Positions 39,208 to 48,997 of a stretch of DNA of 64,000 nt are shown piece after piece. Numbering within the stretch: position 1 is the stretch's first letter; each line of letters starts with the position of its first letter. Position numbers and translations under genes: made by a program. The stretch is from Pseudolactococcus laudensis. GTDB lineage: Bacteria > Bacillota > Bacilli > Lactobacillales > Streptococcaceae. The notes beneath the pieces were generated by a model that worked only from the letters and a program-made list of their open reading frames with translations, searched no databases and was not told the DNA's origin. The stretch covers positions 34,216 through 98,215 of the forward strand of contig NZ_JACBNY010000007.1 in NCBI RefSeq assembly GCF_013449735.1, given 5' to 3'.

Positions 39208-40460
39208 TGAGCGAGCTGTTACAATCTCTGCCTAATTGGCAGCCTTATGGGACACCAAAGTATTTTGGTATTCTGATACTTGCTTTGCTACCGATTATCA
39301 TTGCGCTGTTTTTCCGTCGGAGATTGCCAATTTATGAAAGTCTTGTTTCGGTAGCTTTTATCACCCTAATGTTTGGTGGGGCAAAATACCAACAGTTCTT
39401 TGCTTTACTTTTCTATCTTGTCTGGCAAGCGATTGTTGTCTTTGCTTACCAAACTTATCGACAAAAAGCGGATAATAAATGGGTTTTCTTTTTCAGTGTC
39501 CTCATATCACTTTTACCCTTAATTATCGTTAAGGTCATGCCTGCCGTACTAGGTGTCAATTCTCTACTCGGCTTTCTTGGTATTTCTTACTTAACTTTTA
39601 GATCTGTTACCATGATCATGGAAATGCGTGATGGCGAATTAAAGGCTGTTACTTTTTGGCCATTCTTTCGCTTTATGAATTTTATGCCTACGATTTCATC
39701 TGGGCCGATTGATCGTTTCCGTCGTTTCAACGAAGATTACCTTAATCCTCCTAGTCGGGACGTTTATTTATCCATGATTGAAAAAGCGGTTTGGTCACTG
39801 ATGTTAGGGGCGTTTTACAAGTTTATCATGGCACATATCTTTGGCGATATACTTTTACCAAAGGCGCAACAATTTGCTTTACATGCTGGTGGACTCTTTA
39901 ATTGGCAAACACTTTTAGTCATGTATGCCTATGGTTTCTATTTATTCTTTGACTTTGCAGGCTACTCTTTATTTGCGATTGGTATTTCTTATTTAATGGG
40001 GATTAAAACACCTACTAACTTTAATAAACCTTTTATTGCTAGAGATTTAAAGGATTTCTGGAATCGCTGGCACATGTCGTTGAGTTTCTGGTTCAGAGAT
40101 TTCGTTTTCATGAGACTTGTTTATATCATGATGAAACGAAAAATCTTTAAAAATAGAAATACAACATCAAGTGTTGCCTATCTTTTGAATATGACACTCA
40201 TGGGATTCTGGCACGGTGTGACTTGGTACTATATTGCTTATGGTGTCTTTCATGGTGTTGGTTTAATTATCAACGACTGGTGGGTTCGTCGTAAGAAAAC
40301 AATCAATAAAACACGCAAAAAAAATGGACAACCACTCTTACCTGATAATAAATGGACACATGCGCTTGGTATCTTTATCACGTTTAATGTCGTGATGTTG
40401 AGTCTACTTCTCTTCTCAGGATTTTTAGACCAACTTTGGTTCCACCATTTTCCAAAATAA
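39207..40460 (+). CDS. dltB: D-alanyl transfer protein DltB (MBOAT)
   Basis: A 417-residue multi-pass membrane protein of the MBOAT family that moves D-alanine from DltC towards the teichoic acid outside. FWNRWHMSLSFWFRDFVFMR (about 284-303) and the catalytic histidine in MGFWHGVTWYYIAYG (about 331-345) are conserved. Eleven or so hydrophobic segments are visible. A 124-base gap follows before dltC, with no clear terminator in it. Confidence 0.95.
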   Translation: MSELLQSLPNWQPYGTPKYFGILILALLPIIIALFFRRRLPIYESLVSVAFITLMFGGAKYQQFFALLFYLVWQAIVVFAYQTYRQKADNKWVFFFSVLISLLPLIIVKVMPAVLGVNSLLGFLGISYLTFRSVTMIMEMRDGELKAVTFWPFFRFMNFMPTISSGPIDRFRRFNEDYLNPPSRDVYLSMIEKAVWSLMLGAFYKFIMAHIFGDILLPKAQQFALHAGGLFNWQTLLVMYAYGFYLFFDFAGYSLFAIGISYLMGIKTPTNFNKPFIARDLKDFWNRWHMSLSFWFRDFVFMRLVYIMMKRKIFKNRNTTSSVAYLLNMTLMGFWHGVTWYYIAYGVFHGVGLIINDWWVRRKKTINKTRKKNGQPLLPDNKWTHALGIFITFNVVMLSLLLFSGFLDQLWFHHFPK

Positions 40461-40584
40461 TGGTATTATTGTTATAGATTGTCTGAGTTGTAAAGACTTG
40501 AATAATTTAAGCACTGCTCTATTGCCATATTTTTCATGCAATAACGTCATAACTTGACTTAATAACTTATAGGAGAATTTAAAA

Positions 40585-40824
40585 ATGGATATTCAAACAA
40601 CAGTAATCGAATTAATTGATAACTTATTTATGGAAGATATTTCTGACATGATGGACGAGGATTTATTTGATGCGGGCGTATTAGACTCAATGGGTACTGT
40701 CGAACTCGTTATTGAGCTAGAGAGTAAATTCAACATCAAAATTCCAGTCTCTGATATGGGGCGTGATGACTGGAATACTGGAAATAAAATTGTGCAAGGT
40801 GTAAAGGATTTACAGAATGCTTAA
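40585..40824 (+). CDS. dltC: D-alanyl carrier protein DltC
   Basis: A 79-residue carrier protein. Serine 35 in [13 protein letters not shown] is the site for phosphopantetheine, to which D-alanine is attached. AGGAGAATTTAAAA precedes the ATG. The stop overlaps the dltD start by eight bases. Acidic helical fold as expected. Confidence 0.96.
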   Translation: MDIQTTVIELIDNLFMEDISDMMDEDLFDAGVLDSMGTVELVIELESKFNIKIPVSDMGRDDWNTGNKIVQGVKDLQNA

Positions 40825-42058
40825 ACGACTTTGGCTCATTTTTGGTCCACTTCTCGTTGCCTTTGTCGGTTTATTCGCCTTACTTCTACTTGCACCTGAA
40901 AGAAAATCACATCATTTATCTGATGAAAAGCGTGCAGCAACCGCTTTGACACCGATAGTTTTCAAAAATGCTGCTTTGAAAAAAGAGGCACTTTCTGATC
41001 CTAATCATCGGTTCGTTCCTTTTTTCGGTTCAAGTGAATGGCGCCGTCTGGATGAGATGCACCCTTCTATCTTATCAGAGGCTTATAAGCGAGACTATAT
41101 ACCATTTATACTCGGCTTAAAGGGTGCAGAATCATTGACCCACTACTTTGGATTACAACAAATTAAGCCACAATTGAATCGTAAACAAGCAGTTTTTGTC
41201 ATTTCACCCCAATGGTTTGTTAAGGAAGGACAAGTCCCTGACGCCTTTAACTATTACTATGCTAGTGATCAAGGTTATAGTTTTTTAAAAAATGCAACGG
41301 GTTCTGCTGAAGATAAGTACGCAGCTAAACGTTTTCTAGCTTTGTCTCCTGAAAGTCCAATTAGTCGATTTATGAAAAAAATTGCTGATGGCAAACGTTT
41401 AACGACATTTGATAAATGGCAAATAAAATTAGCACAACGCTTGGCAAGTCGTGAAGACAATCTTTTTGCTGGTATGCAGTTTGGGGATAATTACCAAGAT
41501 AAGGTGAAACCTCGTGCTGCCAAGCTACCACAACCTTATAATTTAGAATCTTTGCAAACAAAGGCGCAACGTCTTGGTGAGGAACATACGAGTAATAATG
41601 AATTCGGTATTCTGAATAGTTTCTATTCTCAACGTATTAAGCATAGACTTGATCAACTCAAGAATAGCCAAACTAGCTTTTCGTATCTACATTCGCCAGA
41701 ATATAATGATTTTCAACTGATTTTAAGTGAATTTGCTAAAAATCAGACTGATGTGATGTTTATTATCCCTCCAGTCAATGAAAAATGGCAAGCCTATACA
41801 GGTTTAGGCCAAGAAATGTACGCTAAAACAGTTGATAAAATTCGTTATCAACTCAGCTCACAAGGTTTCAATCAAGTTACCGACTTGTCTAAACAAGGAA
41901 ATGAGCCTTACTTTATGCAAGATACCATTCATTTAGGATGGAACGGCTGGTTAGCCTTTGATAAAGCAGTGAATCCTTTTCTCACAAACAAGCAACCAAC
42001 GCCTAAATATCACTTAAACGACTACTTCTTTAGTCGTGAATGGGCTGAACAAGATTAA
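40817..42058 (+). CDS. dltD: D-alanyl-lipoteichoic acid protein DltD
   Basis: A 413-residue protein with one N-terminal membrane segment (about 5-24) and an extracytoplasmic SGNH-hydrolase-like domain. [16 protein letters not shown] (about 69-84) holds the nucleophile serine, and [14 protein letters not shown] (near 370) the Asp-x-x-His pair. Works with DltB and DltX in final transfer of D-alanine to teichoic acid. Ends the operon. Confidence 0.95.
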   Translation: MLKRLWLIFGPLLVAFVGLFALLLLAPERKSHHLSDEKRAATALTPIVFKNAALKKEALSDPNHRFVPFFGSSEWRRLDEMHPSILSEAYKRDYIPFILGLKGAESLTHYFGLQQIKPQLNRKQAVFVISPQWFVKEGQVPDAFNYYYASDQGYSFLKNATGSAEDKYAAKRFLALSPESPISRFMKKIADGKRLTTFDKWQIKLAQRLASREDNLFAGMQFGDNYQDKVKPRAAKLPQPYNLESLQTKAQRLGEEHTSNNEFGILNSFYSQRIKHRLDQLKNSQTSFSYLHSPEYNDFQLILSEFAKNQTDVMFIIPPVNEKWQAYTGLGQEMYAKTVDKIRYQLSSQGFNQVTDLSKQGNEPYFMQDTIHLGWNGWLAFDKAVNPFLTNKQPTPKYHLNDYFFSREWAEQD

Positions 42059-42066
42059 AGAAATGC

Positions 42067-42111
42067 AAAATAGTCATAAGATTATCAATAGACGATCTTA
42101 TGACTATTTTT
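42067..42111 (+). terminator. Terminator of the dlt operon
   Basis: AAAATAGTCATAAGAT-12-ATCTTATGACTATTTTTG, a 16-base-pair perfect stem. It separates dlt from the convergent marR gene and has T runs on both sides. Confidence 0.95.
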
Positions 42112-42143
42112 GATTATTTAAATTTCGCTGTCGAAATCAAATG

Positions 42144-42659
42144 TCATTTTTTATCTAGCAAATCACGTTTCATTTGCTCGCGTTTTATCATGGTTGTTAT
42201 TAAGCCATTCTTACGGTTAGGCATATAGTTATCAAATTTATTATCAAATAGTTTCTTGACCAGTCTATTCAGCTCAACCTGCTCTGCATCAGTCAAAACA
42301 TCAAAGAATTGCTGATAGTAATCCCCTTCACGCTTGGTAATATCGTTTATCATCTCACGACCTTCTTCTGTAAGGGTGACTAAGGTGACTCGTTTATCTT
42401 TGTCATCTTTTGTCTTGTTAACCCATGATTTTTTGGCGAGTTTACTGACGAGTTCTGAAGCAGACTGTTGCCGAATTTCTAATTTTTCGGCTATTTCACC
42501 TGTTGTTTTTGCTGTTTCTGATTGGTCTAAAAACTCTAGGACACGAATTTGTGCATTGTTTTCAGCTCCTCTTCTGCCGCCACCACCACCTGGTGGTTGA
42601 CGAAAGAAGCGCAATAATTTCCCCAGATTATCATATAATTCCTTTGATACTTTTGTCAT
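42144..42659 (-). CDS. MarR-family transcriptional regulator
   Basis: A 171-residue winged-helix regulator. TTGEIAEKLEIRQQSASELVSKL (split: TTGEIAEKLEIRQQS, about 53-67) is the recognition helix, followed by the wing DDKDKRVTLVTLTEEGRE. A glycine run (PPGGGGGRRG, residues 22-31) links the dimer arm to the DNA-binding domain, as in some relatives. It follows the ABC exporter permease by 37 bases and has its own TATAAT upstream. It is the likely repressor of the exporter promoter at 44493-44521. Confidence 0.88.
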   Translation of the reverse strand: MTKVSKELYDNLGKLLRFFRQPPGGGGGRRGAENNAQIRVLEFLDQSETAKTTGEIAEKLEIRQQSASELVSKLAKKSWVNKTKDDKDKRVTLVTLTEEGREMINDITKREGDYYQQFFDVLTDAEQVELNRLVKKLFDNKFDNYMPNRKNGLITTMIKREQMKRDLLDKK

Positions 42660-42696
42660 GCTTTACCTCTATTTCTGCTACCATTATACCAAAATA

Positions 42697-43485
42697 TCAG
42701 ATTGTTTTGCTATATTTGATGGTGGTCAATGGTGCAAAAATCACGACAATCGCAGCACTTAAAAGTAGGAGCAGCCAGAAATTATTATGGATTGCGCCAG
42801 TATTGAGCAAATCTCGGAGCGCTGTCACAAAGTGGCTAACCGGATTGAGATTAACAAAAGTTTGCAAAAATTTAGGGAGCGTGTTAACCGGAATGAAAGC
42901 ATTTGAGAGAAAAGTCAGGAGCATCATAACGGTCATAGAAATGCCTGTAATCGCGGCCGAACTTTTGATAACTTACCCAATAAAAGCGAAAATCCAACTG
43001 ATAGAACAACTAAAGAAGACAGCAAGCGCAATAGCAAGAATGACTGATAATGCGTTCCCACCAATATGCCAGCCTAGAACAAGACCAGTGCCCATGACAA
43101 ATCCTGTACATAATAGATAACGTATAAAATCAGCAACCAGTGGTCCGGCAAGAGGTGCGATACGTACGATTGGTAGTGATTTGAAACGGTCGAACACACC
43201 TTTTTCAATGTCTTCCCGCATTTGTACGCCAGTCGCAGATGTCGCTGTTAAAAAGCTCTGAACGAGAATGCCCGGAATCAAAGTCGGCAAGTAGTTTTTC
43301 ATGTCACCTACTATCGCACCGCCAAAAAGATAGGCAAACATTAACGTAAATAGAACTGGTATAAAAGTGACATCAAAAAGCTTTTCTGGATTATGATAGA
43401 TTTTGAGTAGGCTGCGTTTTGCGAAGGTCAATGTATCGCGGCATGCTTTGGTTAGACGTTTAAGGGTATTTTTCATTTTTGTCAT
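42697..43485 (-). pseudogene. ABC-2 type exporter permease, in-frame nonsense codon
   Basis: The reading frame holds a complete DrrB-like permease of about 262 residues with six membrane segments: TLTFAKRSLLKIYHNPEKLFD, then the ABC-2 motif, then SNAFIPVNTLPKFLQTFVNLNP near the end. A TAA at 42973-42975 interrupts after WIFAFIG, in the same frame as VIKSSAAITG. Where relatives have a leucine-type codon, TTA to TAA would explain it. The N-terminal 170 residues alone would lack two segments. It sits directly after the ATPase gene, and a daunorubicin-type exporter is likely. Nonfunctional unless readthrough occurs. Confidence 0.88.
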
Positions 43486-43488
43486 CCT

Positions 43489-44433
43489 TTATTTATTATC
43501 TTCAGTCAACTTGAAGAAAACATCATCAAGTGTTGGTTTTTGCATTGAAAATACGTTGATGTCGATTTTTCTTTGTCCTGCTTTGACAAAGAAATCAGAA
43601 ATTTGTAGTGTACTTTCGACAGGTACCTGTATTTCGTTTCCGTTTATGGCAATCCCTGATGAATGGTCAAAAACTTCTTCGATTAAGGCAACGCCTGCAT
43701 TTGTCGCATTGGTATCAAATGTAACAATAAATTTCAACTCACCAACCTCACGTTTGAGTTCGTCTGGCGTGCCCTCAATGACAAGTTTTCCTTTATCAAT
43801 CAAGGCAATATGATCAGCTAACTGATCAGCTTCTTCTAAATATTGCGTCGTGAGTAAAACTGTTGTGCCTTTTGCGATCATCTGACGAATCACATCCCAC
43901 ATTTGTTCACGTGTTCGGGGGTCAAGTCCAGTTGTTGGTTCATCGAGAAAAACAAGCGGTGGATTGGCAATCAAACTCACTGCCAAATCTAGACGTCGAT
44001 GCATCCCACCTGAAAAGTTTTTGATTTGCTTATCTTTAGCCTCTAATAAAGTAAAGTCTTCTAATAATTGTGTTGCTTTAGCCTTACTTTGTTTTTTATC
44101 TAAACCATTAAGTGCCGTGAAAATCATCAAATTTTCCCAAGCGGTCAAATCTTCATCCACTGAAGCATATTGGCCTGTCAAACCGATTAGTTTTCTGACT
44201 TTTGCTGCCTCTTTAACAGCATCATAACCAAATATCTTGATGTTACCACTATCAGCTTTCAATAAGGTTGACATCATTCGAACGACTGTTGTTTTACCTG
44301 CAACGTTTGGACCCAAAATTGCAAAGACTTCACCTTTTTTAATGGTTAAATCAATAGCGTCAACGGATTTTTTACCCTTAAAACTTTTGGTTAAACCTTT
44401 GACTTGGATTGCTATTTCGTCAGTAGTGTTCAT
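43489..44433 (-). CDS. ABC exporter ATPase, DrrA-like, altered Walker A
   Basis: A 314-residue ATPase of the daunorubicin/antibiotic exporter group. Walker A reads GPNVAGKTT (41-49) where the family has GPNGAGKTT; valine replaces glycine by one base change (GGT to GTT). The GxxxxGKT pattern is kept, but bulk at this point may weaken nucleotide binding. Signature FSGGMHRRLDLA (140-151), Walker B LVFLDEPTTGLD (160-171) and the C-terminal DUF4162-like domain are intact. First gene of an operon with the broken permease and MarR, behind a consensus promoter. With the permease broken, the ATPase may be drifting. Confidence 0.9.
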   Translation of the reverse strand: MNTTDEIAIQVKGLTKSFKGKKSVDAIDLTIKKGEVFAILGPNVAGKTTVVRMMSTLLKADSGNIKIFGYDAVKEAAKVRKLIGLTGQYASVDEDLTAWENLMIFTALNGLDKKQSKAKATQLLEDFTLLEAKDKQIKNFSGGMHRRLDLAVSLIANPPLVFLDEPTTGLDPRTREQMWDVIRQMIAKGTTVLLTTQYLEEADQLADHIALIDKGKLVIEGTPDELKREVGELKFIVTFDTNATNAGVALIEEVFDHSSGIAINGNEIQVPVESTLQISDFFVKAGQRKIDINVFSMQKPTLDDVFFKLTEDNK

Positions 44434-44471
44434 GTTATTTCTCTTTTCTTTTTATTTCCTATTCAAATTAA

Positions 44472-44521
44472 ACAGGTACCTTTACAAAAATAATTATACA
44501 GGTGCCTGTGTAATTTGTCAA
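44472..44521 (-). promoter_or_regulatory. ABC exporter promoter with two MarR-type operators
   Basis: TTGACA (44516-44521), 17 bases, TATAAT (44493-44498), a near-perfect consensus on the minus strand. The spacer holds the dyad ACAGGCACCTGT (44498-44509), and just downstream AAAGGTACCTGT (44472-44483) repeats the half sites. A regulator bound here would block RNA polymerase. The MarR product of the operon is the best candidate. Confidence 0.8.
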
Positions 44522-44585
44522 GAGGAAAATATTATTTTTTAAAAGACTCATCAATTTATATCGAATTACCATTTATTGTATTTAG

Positions 44586-44620
44586 AAAATAAAAAGACAC
44601 GCCAACTATGCATGTCTTTC
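44586..44620 (-). terminator. Terminator of galE
   Basis: AAAGACATGC-ATAGTT-GGCGTGTCTTTTT (minus strand), just after the galE stop. Confidence 0.85.
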
Positions 44621-44629
44621 TATCCATTA

Positions 44630-45619
44630 TCAATCTTCATAACCTTGGGGATGTTTCTGATGCCATGTCCAGGCATTTTGGATGACATCTGCAAGTTTTT
44701 CTTTCGGTGTCCAAGCTAGTACTTCTTGTGCTTTACTGCTGTCTGCCACCAAGGCATCCGGGTCACCAATTCGACGTGGACCAATTTCAGCAGGGATAGC
44801 ATGGCCAGTTACTTGTCGTGCTGTCTCTAGAACTTGTAGATTTGAATAACCTGTTTTTGTCCCTAAATTAAAGGCATCGGATTGACCACCTGCTTTCAGG
44901 TATTCAAGTGCCTTAATATGCGCATCTATTAAATCTGTCATACCAATGTAGTCACGGACACAAGTCCCGTCTTCTGTTTGGTAATCATCGCCATATATCA
45001 TGATTTTGTCGCGTTGACCGAGGGCGACTTGCAAGATAATCGGAATCAAATGGGTTTCGTTTTTATGCGCTTCTCCAATAGAACCGTCATGTTTAGCGCC
45101 AGCAACATTGAAATATCGTAGGGCAACATAAGTCATATCTGTCGCGGCAGCTTGCCAAGCCATCATTTTTTCCATGATAAGCTTGCTTTCGCCATAAGGA
45201 TTGATTGGTTTTTGAGGTGTTTTTTCCGTGATTGGCATCTCTTCTGGAATGCCAAATGTTGCTGCCGTACTTGAGAAAACGATATGTTTAACATCAAAGT
45301 CTTGCATCACTTCAAGTAGAGTCATCGCACCACCGACATTGTTCTCAAAATACATGAGCGGTTTTGTCATTGACTCACTAACTAAAGAATAGGCACAAAA
45401 GTGCATCACACCTTCGATATTTTTTTCCTGAGTGAAGACGTCTGTCAAAAACGCTTTGTCTCGAATGTCTCCTTGGTAAAAACGTGCCTTATCAGATACT
45501 GCTGCACGATGACCAGTTGACAAATTATCAACAACTGCAACATCGTAACCGCGCGCAAGAAATTCATCCGTTGCATGGCTACCGATATATCCCGCACCCC
45601 CTAAAATCAAAACTGTCAT
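44630..45619 (-). CDS. galE: UDP-glucose 4-epimerase
   Basis: A 329-residue SDR-fold NAD enzyme interconverting UDP-glucose and UDP-galactose. VLILGGAGYIGSHATDEFL (3-21), FSSTAATFG, and the catalytic YGESK (about 145-149) are complete. It lies after sucrose phosphorylase with an 85-base gap that holds its own TATAAT and a weak cre-like TGCAAGCGTTTTAA (45667-45680). It can feed galactose in or make UDP-galactose for surface polymers. Confidence 0.95.
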   Translation of the reverse strand: MTVLILGGAGYIGSHATDEFLARGYDVAVVDNLSTGHRAAVSDKARFYQGDIRDKAFLTDVFTQEKNIEGVMHFCAYSLVSESMTKPLMYFENNVGGAMTLLEVMQDFDVKHIVFSSTAATFGIPEEMPITEKTPQKPINPYGESKLIMEKMMAWQAAATDMTYVALRYFNVAGAKHDGSIGEAHKNETHLIPIILQVALGQRDKIMIYGDDYQTEDGTCVRDYIGMTDLIDAHIKALEYLKAGGQSDAFNLGTKTGYSNLQVLETARQVTGHAIPAEIGPRRIGDPDALVADSSKAQEVLAWTPKEKLADVIQNAWTWHQKHPQGYED

Positions 45620-45704
45620 GTCATATCCTCTTTCCCACTTTGTTTTACATCAATTGGCATCTATCATGCAAGCGTTTTAATCGCTCGCTAACTTTTATAT
45701 TATA

Positions 45705-47150
45705 TCATAAAAGTGTCTTTTTTTCGCCATTTAGCGTGATTTCAAAAGTGTAGGATTTCGCATTAGCCGTTATAACAGCGACACTTTGCCTAGCTGCATC
45801 AAAACGAGTAATGACAATGTCAGTGTCACTTGGCGTATCAATTTCAATACCACCATCAAGCTCAAAAGCTTGTGCCGTATTTCGGAATGTCAGTAAATTC
45901 AGCAATTTTTTAACAACAGGGCGATTAAGTTCTGTTTTGATTTCATCTACTTCATAATAATGTCGGTTAATATTGCGGCCTTCCTTTGAAGACTCAAGCA
46001 AGTCAAGGTCGTTTTGCCCTGCTAATAGACCGACGTAGTACACTTGAGGGATACCTGGTGCAAAAACTTGGAAAGCACGCGCTAGCAAGTAAGCATCATC
46101 ATTGTCACCTAAAGCCGAATAGTAAGTTGAATTAATTTGATAAATATCCAGGTTATTATAGGCTTCCGATGAGAATATTTTTTTGACGTTGGCACCAACC
46201 TTGTAAAGTTCCTCAGAAGTATATAAGGTCTCTTCATCTGTGAGAATATCCTTGGCATCAACAACACCAATCCCATCATGCGTATCAAGAGTTGTAAATT
46301 GTTTCATTGGCGACATCTTTAACCATTTAGCGAGTTGCTTGGTTTGACCAGAGTAGAGCGTATAAAGACTAACCATTGGCAAGGCAAAATCATAAATGTA
46401 AAAATCATGGTCAGCAATTTTATGTTGAATGCTATAATGTTCATGAATTTCTGGTAGAATTTCACACCCCTTTGCTATCGTGATGTCTCTGACATCGTTT
46501 AACAAGTCCCAAATTTCTGGCTCAACAAAGAAATCATTGGTATCTAATTTTTTAATCGCATAAGCAAAGGCATCTAGTCGAACGATATCACAACCATGGT
46601 CAATCAACTGCTCCAAGGTTTCCTTGATAAATTTTCGTGTCACATCTTGAGTAACATCAAGGTCAATTTGTTCTTCCCCAAAAGTATTCCATACTAACTC
46701 AGTCGTGCCATCTGCAAAGCTCACCTCTTGGAAAGGTGCCTTATCCTTACGTTTATAGATTAAGTCAATATCTGCCTGAGTTGGTCGATTTTCAGGCCAA
46801 AAATTTTGATTGCGTAAGAAGAGATTGGCAAATTCAGATGCCTCCTTCTTTTCTTTAAAATCAATAAATTCAGGACTCTGACGCGATAAATGATTAATCA
46901 TAAAATCAAACATTAAATAATAATCTTCACCAATGGCTTCGACATCTTGCCAATCACCAAAAGCGCTATCGACTTGTCGGTAATCTTGGGGCGCAAACCC
47001 TCTGTCACCTGTAGAGGGAAAGAAAGGCAACAAGTGAACACCACCAATCGCACCTTTTAAATCTTCCGCAAGAATTTTTTGAAGGTCTTTTAGATTTTTC
47101 CCAAGACTATCAGCATAAGTAATCAACATGACTTTGTTTTGAATTGGCAT
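45705..47150 (-). CDS. gtfA: Sucrose phosphorylase
   Basis: A 481-residue GH13 (subfamily 18) enzyme splitting sucrose and phosphate into glucose-1-phosphate and fructose. [22 protein letters not shown] carries the substrate loop (key part [15 protein letters not shown], near 45). [11 protein letters not shown] holds the nucleophile aspartate, [10 protein letters not shown] the acid/base glutamate, and [11 protein letters not shown] the third carboxylate. Raffinose-related glycosides are alternative substrates of the family (sucrose-6-phosphate relatives exist). Strong CcpA-type control at the promoter. Followed by galE. Confidence 0.9.
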   Translation of the reverse strand: MPIQNKVMLITYADSLGKNLKDLQKILAEDLKGAIGGVHLLPFFPSTGDRGFAPQDYRQVDSAFGDWQDVEAIGEDYYLMFDFMINHLSRQSPEFIDFKEKKEASEFANLFLRNQNFWPENRPTQADIDLIYKRKDKAPFQEVSFADGTTELVWNTFGEEQIDLDVTQDVTRKFIKETLEQLIDHGCDIVRLDAFAYAIKKLDTNDFFVEPEIWDLLNDVRDITIAKGCEILPEIHEHYSIQHKIADHDFYIYDFALPMVSLYTLYSGQTKQLAKWLKMSPMKQFTTLDTHDGIGVVDAKDILTDEETLYTSEELYKVGANVKKIFSSEAYNNLDIYQINSTYYSALGDNDDAYLLARAFQVFAPGIPQVYYVGLLAGQNDLDLLESSKEGRNINRHYYEVDEIKTELNRPVVKKLLNLLTFRNTAQAFELDGGIEIDTPSDTDIVITRFDAARQSVAVITANAKSYTFEITLNGEKKTLL

Positions 47151-47190
47151 ATTTTCTCCTTTTGACTTTTGTCAATCGTTTGATATTTAT

Positions 47191-47227
47191 AGTATAGCAG
47201 AACACTTTTAAGATGTAAACGTTTTCT
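47191..47227 (-). promoter_or_regulatory. gtfA promoter overlapping a cre site
   Basis: TTTACA (47214-47219), 17 bases, TATACT (47191-47196) on the minus strand. The dyad TGTAAACGTTTTCT (47214-47227, plus strand) fits the cre consensus and covers the -35, so CcpA binding would repress. Confidence 0.8.
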
Positions 47228-47262
47228 ATGTCATTTTTACGAATAAATAGATAGCAATTATA

Positions 47263-47295
47263 TCAAAAAAATCAGAAACAATTACTGTTTCTGAT
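47263..47295 (-). terminator. Terminator of purH
   Basis: ATCAGAAACA-GTAAT-TGTTTCTGAT with a T run on the minus strand. Confidence 0.9.
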
Positions 47296-47320
47296 TTTTG
47301 ATTCAATTATAAAGTCTATC

Positions 47321-48865
47321 TTAATGGCGGAAATGACGTGCACCAGTAAATACCATGGCAATCCCATGCTTATCTGCTTCATCAATCGCATCTTGGTCAC
47401 GGACTGACCCACCAGGTTGGATAATTGCTTTAATACCTGCTTTCGCGACTTCTTCAACGTTATCTGCAAAAGGAAAGAATGCATCAGATGCTAAGACTGC
47501 ACCGTCAAGACGGTCTGCAGCTTGTTCAATTGCAATTTTAACAGAGGCAACGCGGTTAGTCTGACCAGGTCCAACGCCTAATGTCTGGTGATTGTTTGTA
47601 ATGATGATACCGTTAGATTTAACATATTTGACTGAGCGCCAAGCAAACTCAAGTGCCTCAACTTCTACTGCTGTAGGTTGACGTTTGGTTACAATTTCCC
47701 AACTGTCTTGTAGTTCAACTGTCGTATCTTGGTCTTGAACAAGTAAACCGCCTAGAACACCAGTAACTTCTTTTTGACTTTCAGACACTTTTTGTTGCTC
47801 AAAATTCAAAGCTAGAATCCGCAAATTTTTCTTCTTATTAGTCAAGATAGCTAAGGCTGAATCAGAATAGCTAGGTGCGATAATAATTTCAAGGAAAATC
47901 GGATGCATTTTTTCAGCAGTTGCAGCATCAACTTCACGATTTAGGACAACAATCCCACCAAAAATTGAAATTGGGTCAGCTTCATAAGCGTAGTCCCAAG
48001 CTTTTTCAATCGTATCAGCAGTACCAATACCACAAGGGTTCATGTGTTTCAATGCGACAACAGTCGGTGATGTAAAGTCACGAATAATCCGAATCGCTGC
48101 ATCGGCATCTCGGATATTATTAAATGAAAGTTCTTTACCGTTAAGTTGTTTAGCTTGTGAAATTGAATAGTCTGTCGGTAATGCTGATTCGTAAAAATCA
48201 GCATTTTGCTGTGGATTTTCGCCATAACGCATAGGCTGTTTAAGTTCATATGTCAGAGTGAGTTTCTCAGGCTTAACCTCATCCACTTGCGCTGTAAAAT
48301 ATTCAGCAATTAATGCATCATAAGCGGCTGTGTGACGGAAGACTTTCGCTGCTAATTTTTGACGCGTTTCATAAGTCGTATCACCATTTTCAGCAAACTC
48401 TGTCAGAACAACCTCATAGTCTGTCGGGTCAACAACGACAGTCACGCTAGCATGGTTTTTCGCAGCAGAGCGTAACATTGAGGGACCACCAATATCGATG
48501 TTTTCAACTGCATCAGCATAGGTCACATCCGGTTTAAGAATCGTCTCTTTAAAGGGATAGAGGTTGACGACAACGAGGTCAATCGGCGAGATGTCATGGT
48601 TTTTCATGGCTGAAACGTGTGTCTCAAGGTCACGGCGTGCCAAAAGCCCACCATGAATTTTAGGGTGCAATGTTTTCACGCGCCCATCCATCATTTCCGG
48701 GAAACCTGTTACATCATCAATGACAATGGTTGCAACACCTGCAGCATCTAGTGCTGTTTTAGTACCACCAGTTGAAATAATTTCCCAACCTAGTTCACGT
48801 AGTTTTTCGGCAAATGCCACAATACCTGTTTTATCACTTACGCTGATTAATGCTCGTTTTGTCAA
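47321..48865 (-). CDS. purH: Bifunctional AICAR transformylase/IMP cyclohydrolase
   Basis: A 514-residue enzyme for the last two steps of IMP synthesis. The N-terminal IMP cyclohydrolase domain has [19 protein letters not shown] and [10 protein letters not shown]. The C-terminal transformylase has [13 protein letters not shown] (catalytic KH), ILPEN-free but typical [10 protein letters not shown] and [16 protein letters not shown]. Monocistronic here, with a PurBox promoter and a terminator. GGAGTGAGAC precedes the ATG. Confidence 0.96.
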   Translation of the reverse strand: MTKRALISVSDKTGIVAFAEKLRELGWEIISTGGTKTALDAAGVATIVIDDVTGFPEMMDGRVKTLHPKIHGGLLARRDLETHVSAMKNHDISPIDLVVVNLYPFKETILKPDVTYADAVENIDIGGPSMLRSAAKNHASVTVVVDPTDYEVVLTEFAENGDTTYETRQKLAAKVFRHTAAYDALIAEYFTAQVDEVKPEKLTLTYELKQPMRYGENPQQNADFYESALPTDYSISQAKQLNGKELSFNNIRDADAAIRIIRDFTSPTVVALKHMNPCGIGTADTIEKAWDYAYEADPISIFGGIVVLNREVDAATAEKMHPIFLEIIIAPSYSDSALAILTNKKKNLRILALNFEQQKVSESQKEVTGVLGGLLVQDQDTTVELQDSWEIVTKRQPTAVEVEALEFAWRSVKYVKSNGIIITNNHQTLGVGPGQTNRVASVKIAIEQAADRLDGAVLASDAFFPFADNVEEVAKAGIKAIIQPGGSVRDQDAIDEADKHGIAMVFTGARHFRH

Positions 48866-48898
48866 TGTCTCACTCCTTAAATATTAGTTGATAAGTTA

Positions 48899-48974
48899 AT
48901 TTTAACGATTTTTAACGTTTTTTGATAGCAAAAAACGTATATCTTTACAAAATATACGTTTATCGTTCGGAAAT
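48899..48974 (-). promoter_or_regulatory. purH promoter with an upstream PurBox
   Basis: Minus strand: ATTTCCGAACGAT (48962-48974) matches the lactococcal PurBox AWWWCCGAACWWT at 12 of 13 positions. TAAAAT (48899-48904) is the -10. The box centre is about 67 bases upstream of it, near -75, where PurR acts as an activator in L. lactis. The terminator of the previous operon lies between them. Confidence 0.75.
48929..48961 (-). terminator. Terminator of the PTS/transketolase operon
   Basis: AAACGTATAT-9-ATATACGTTTTTTG on the minus strand, past the transketolase stop and inside the purH promoter region. Confidence 0.85.
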
Positions 48975-48997
48975 TGATAATATTGTGAAAGATTTTT

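Noticed and set aside
42973..42975. Interpreting the permease as two separate genes
   Set aside because: Both parts are in one frame and match one family end to end; a nonsense codon is simpler.
42334..43120. Plus-strand frames opposite marR and the permease
   Set aside because: Shadows of the minus-strand genes; composition and lack of start sites argue against coding.
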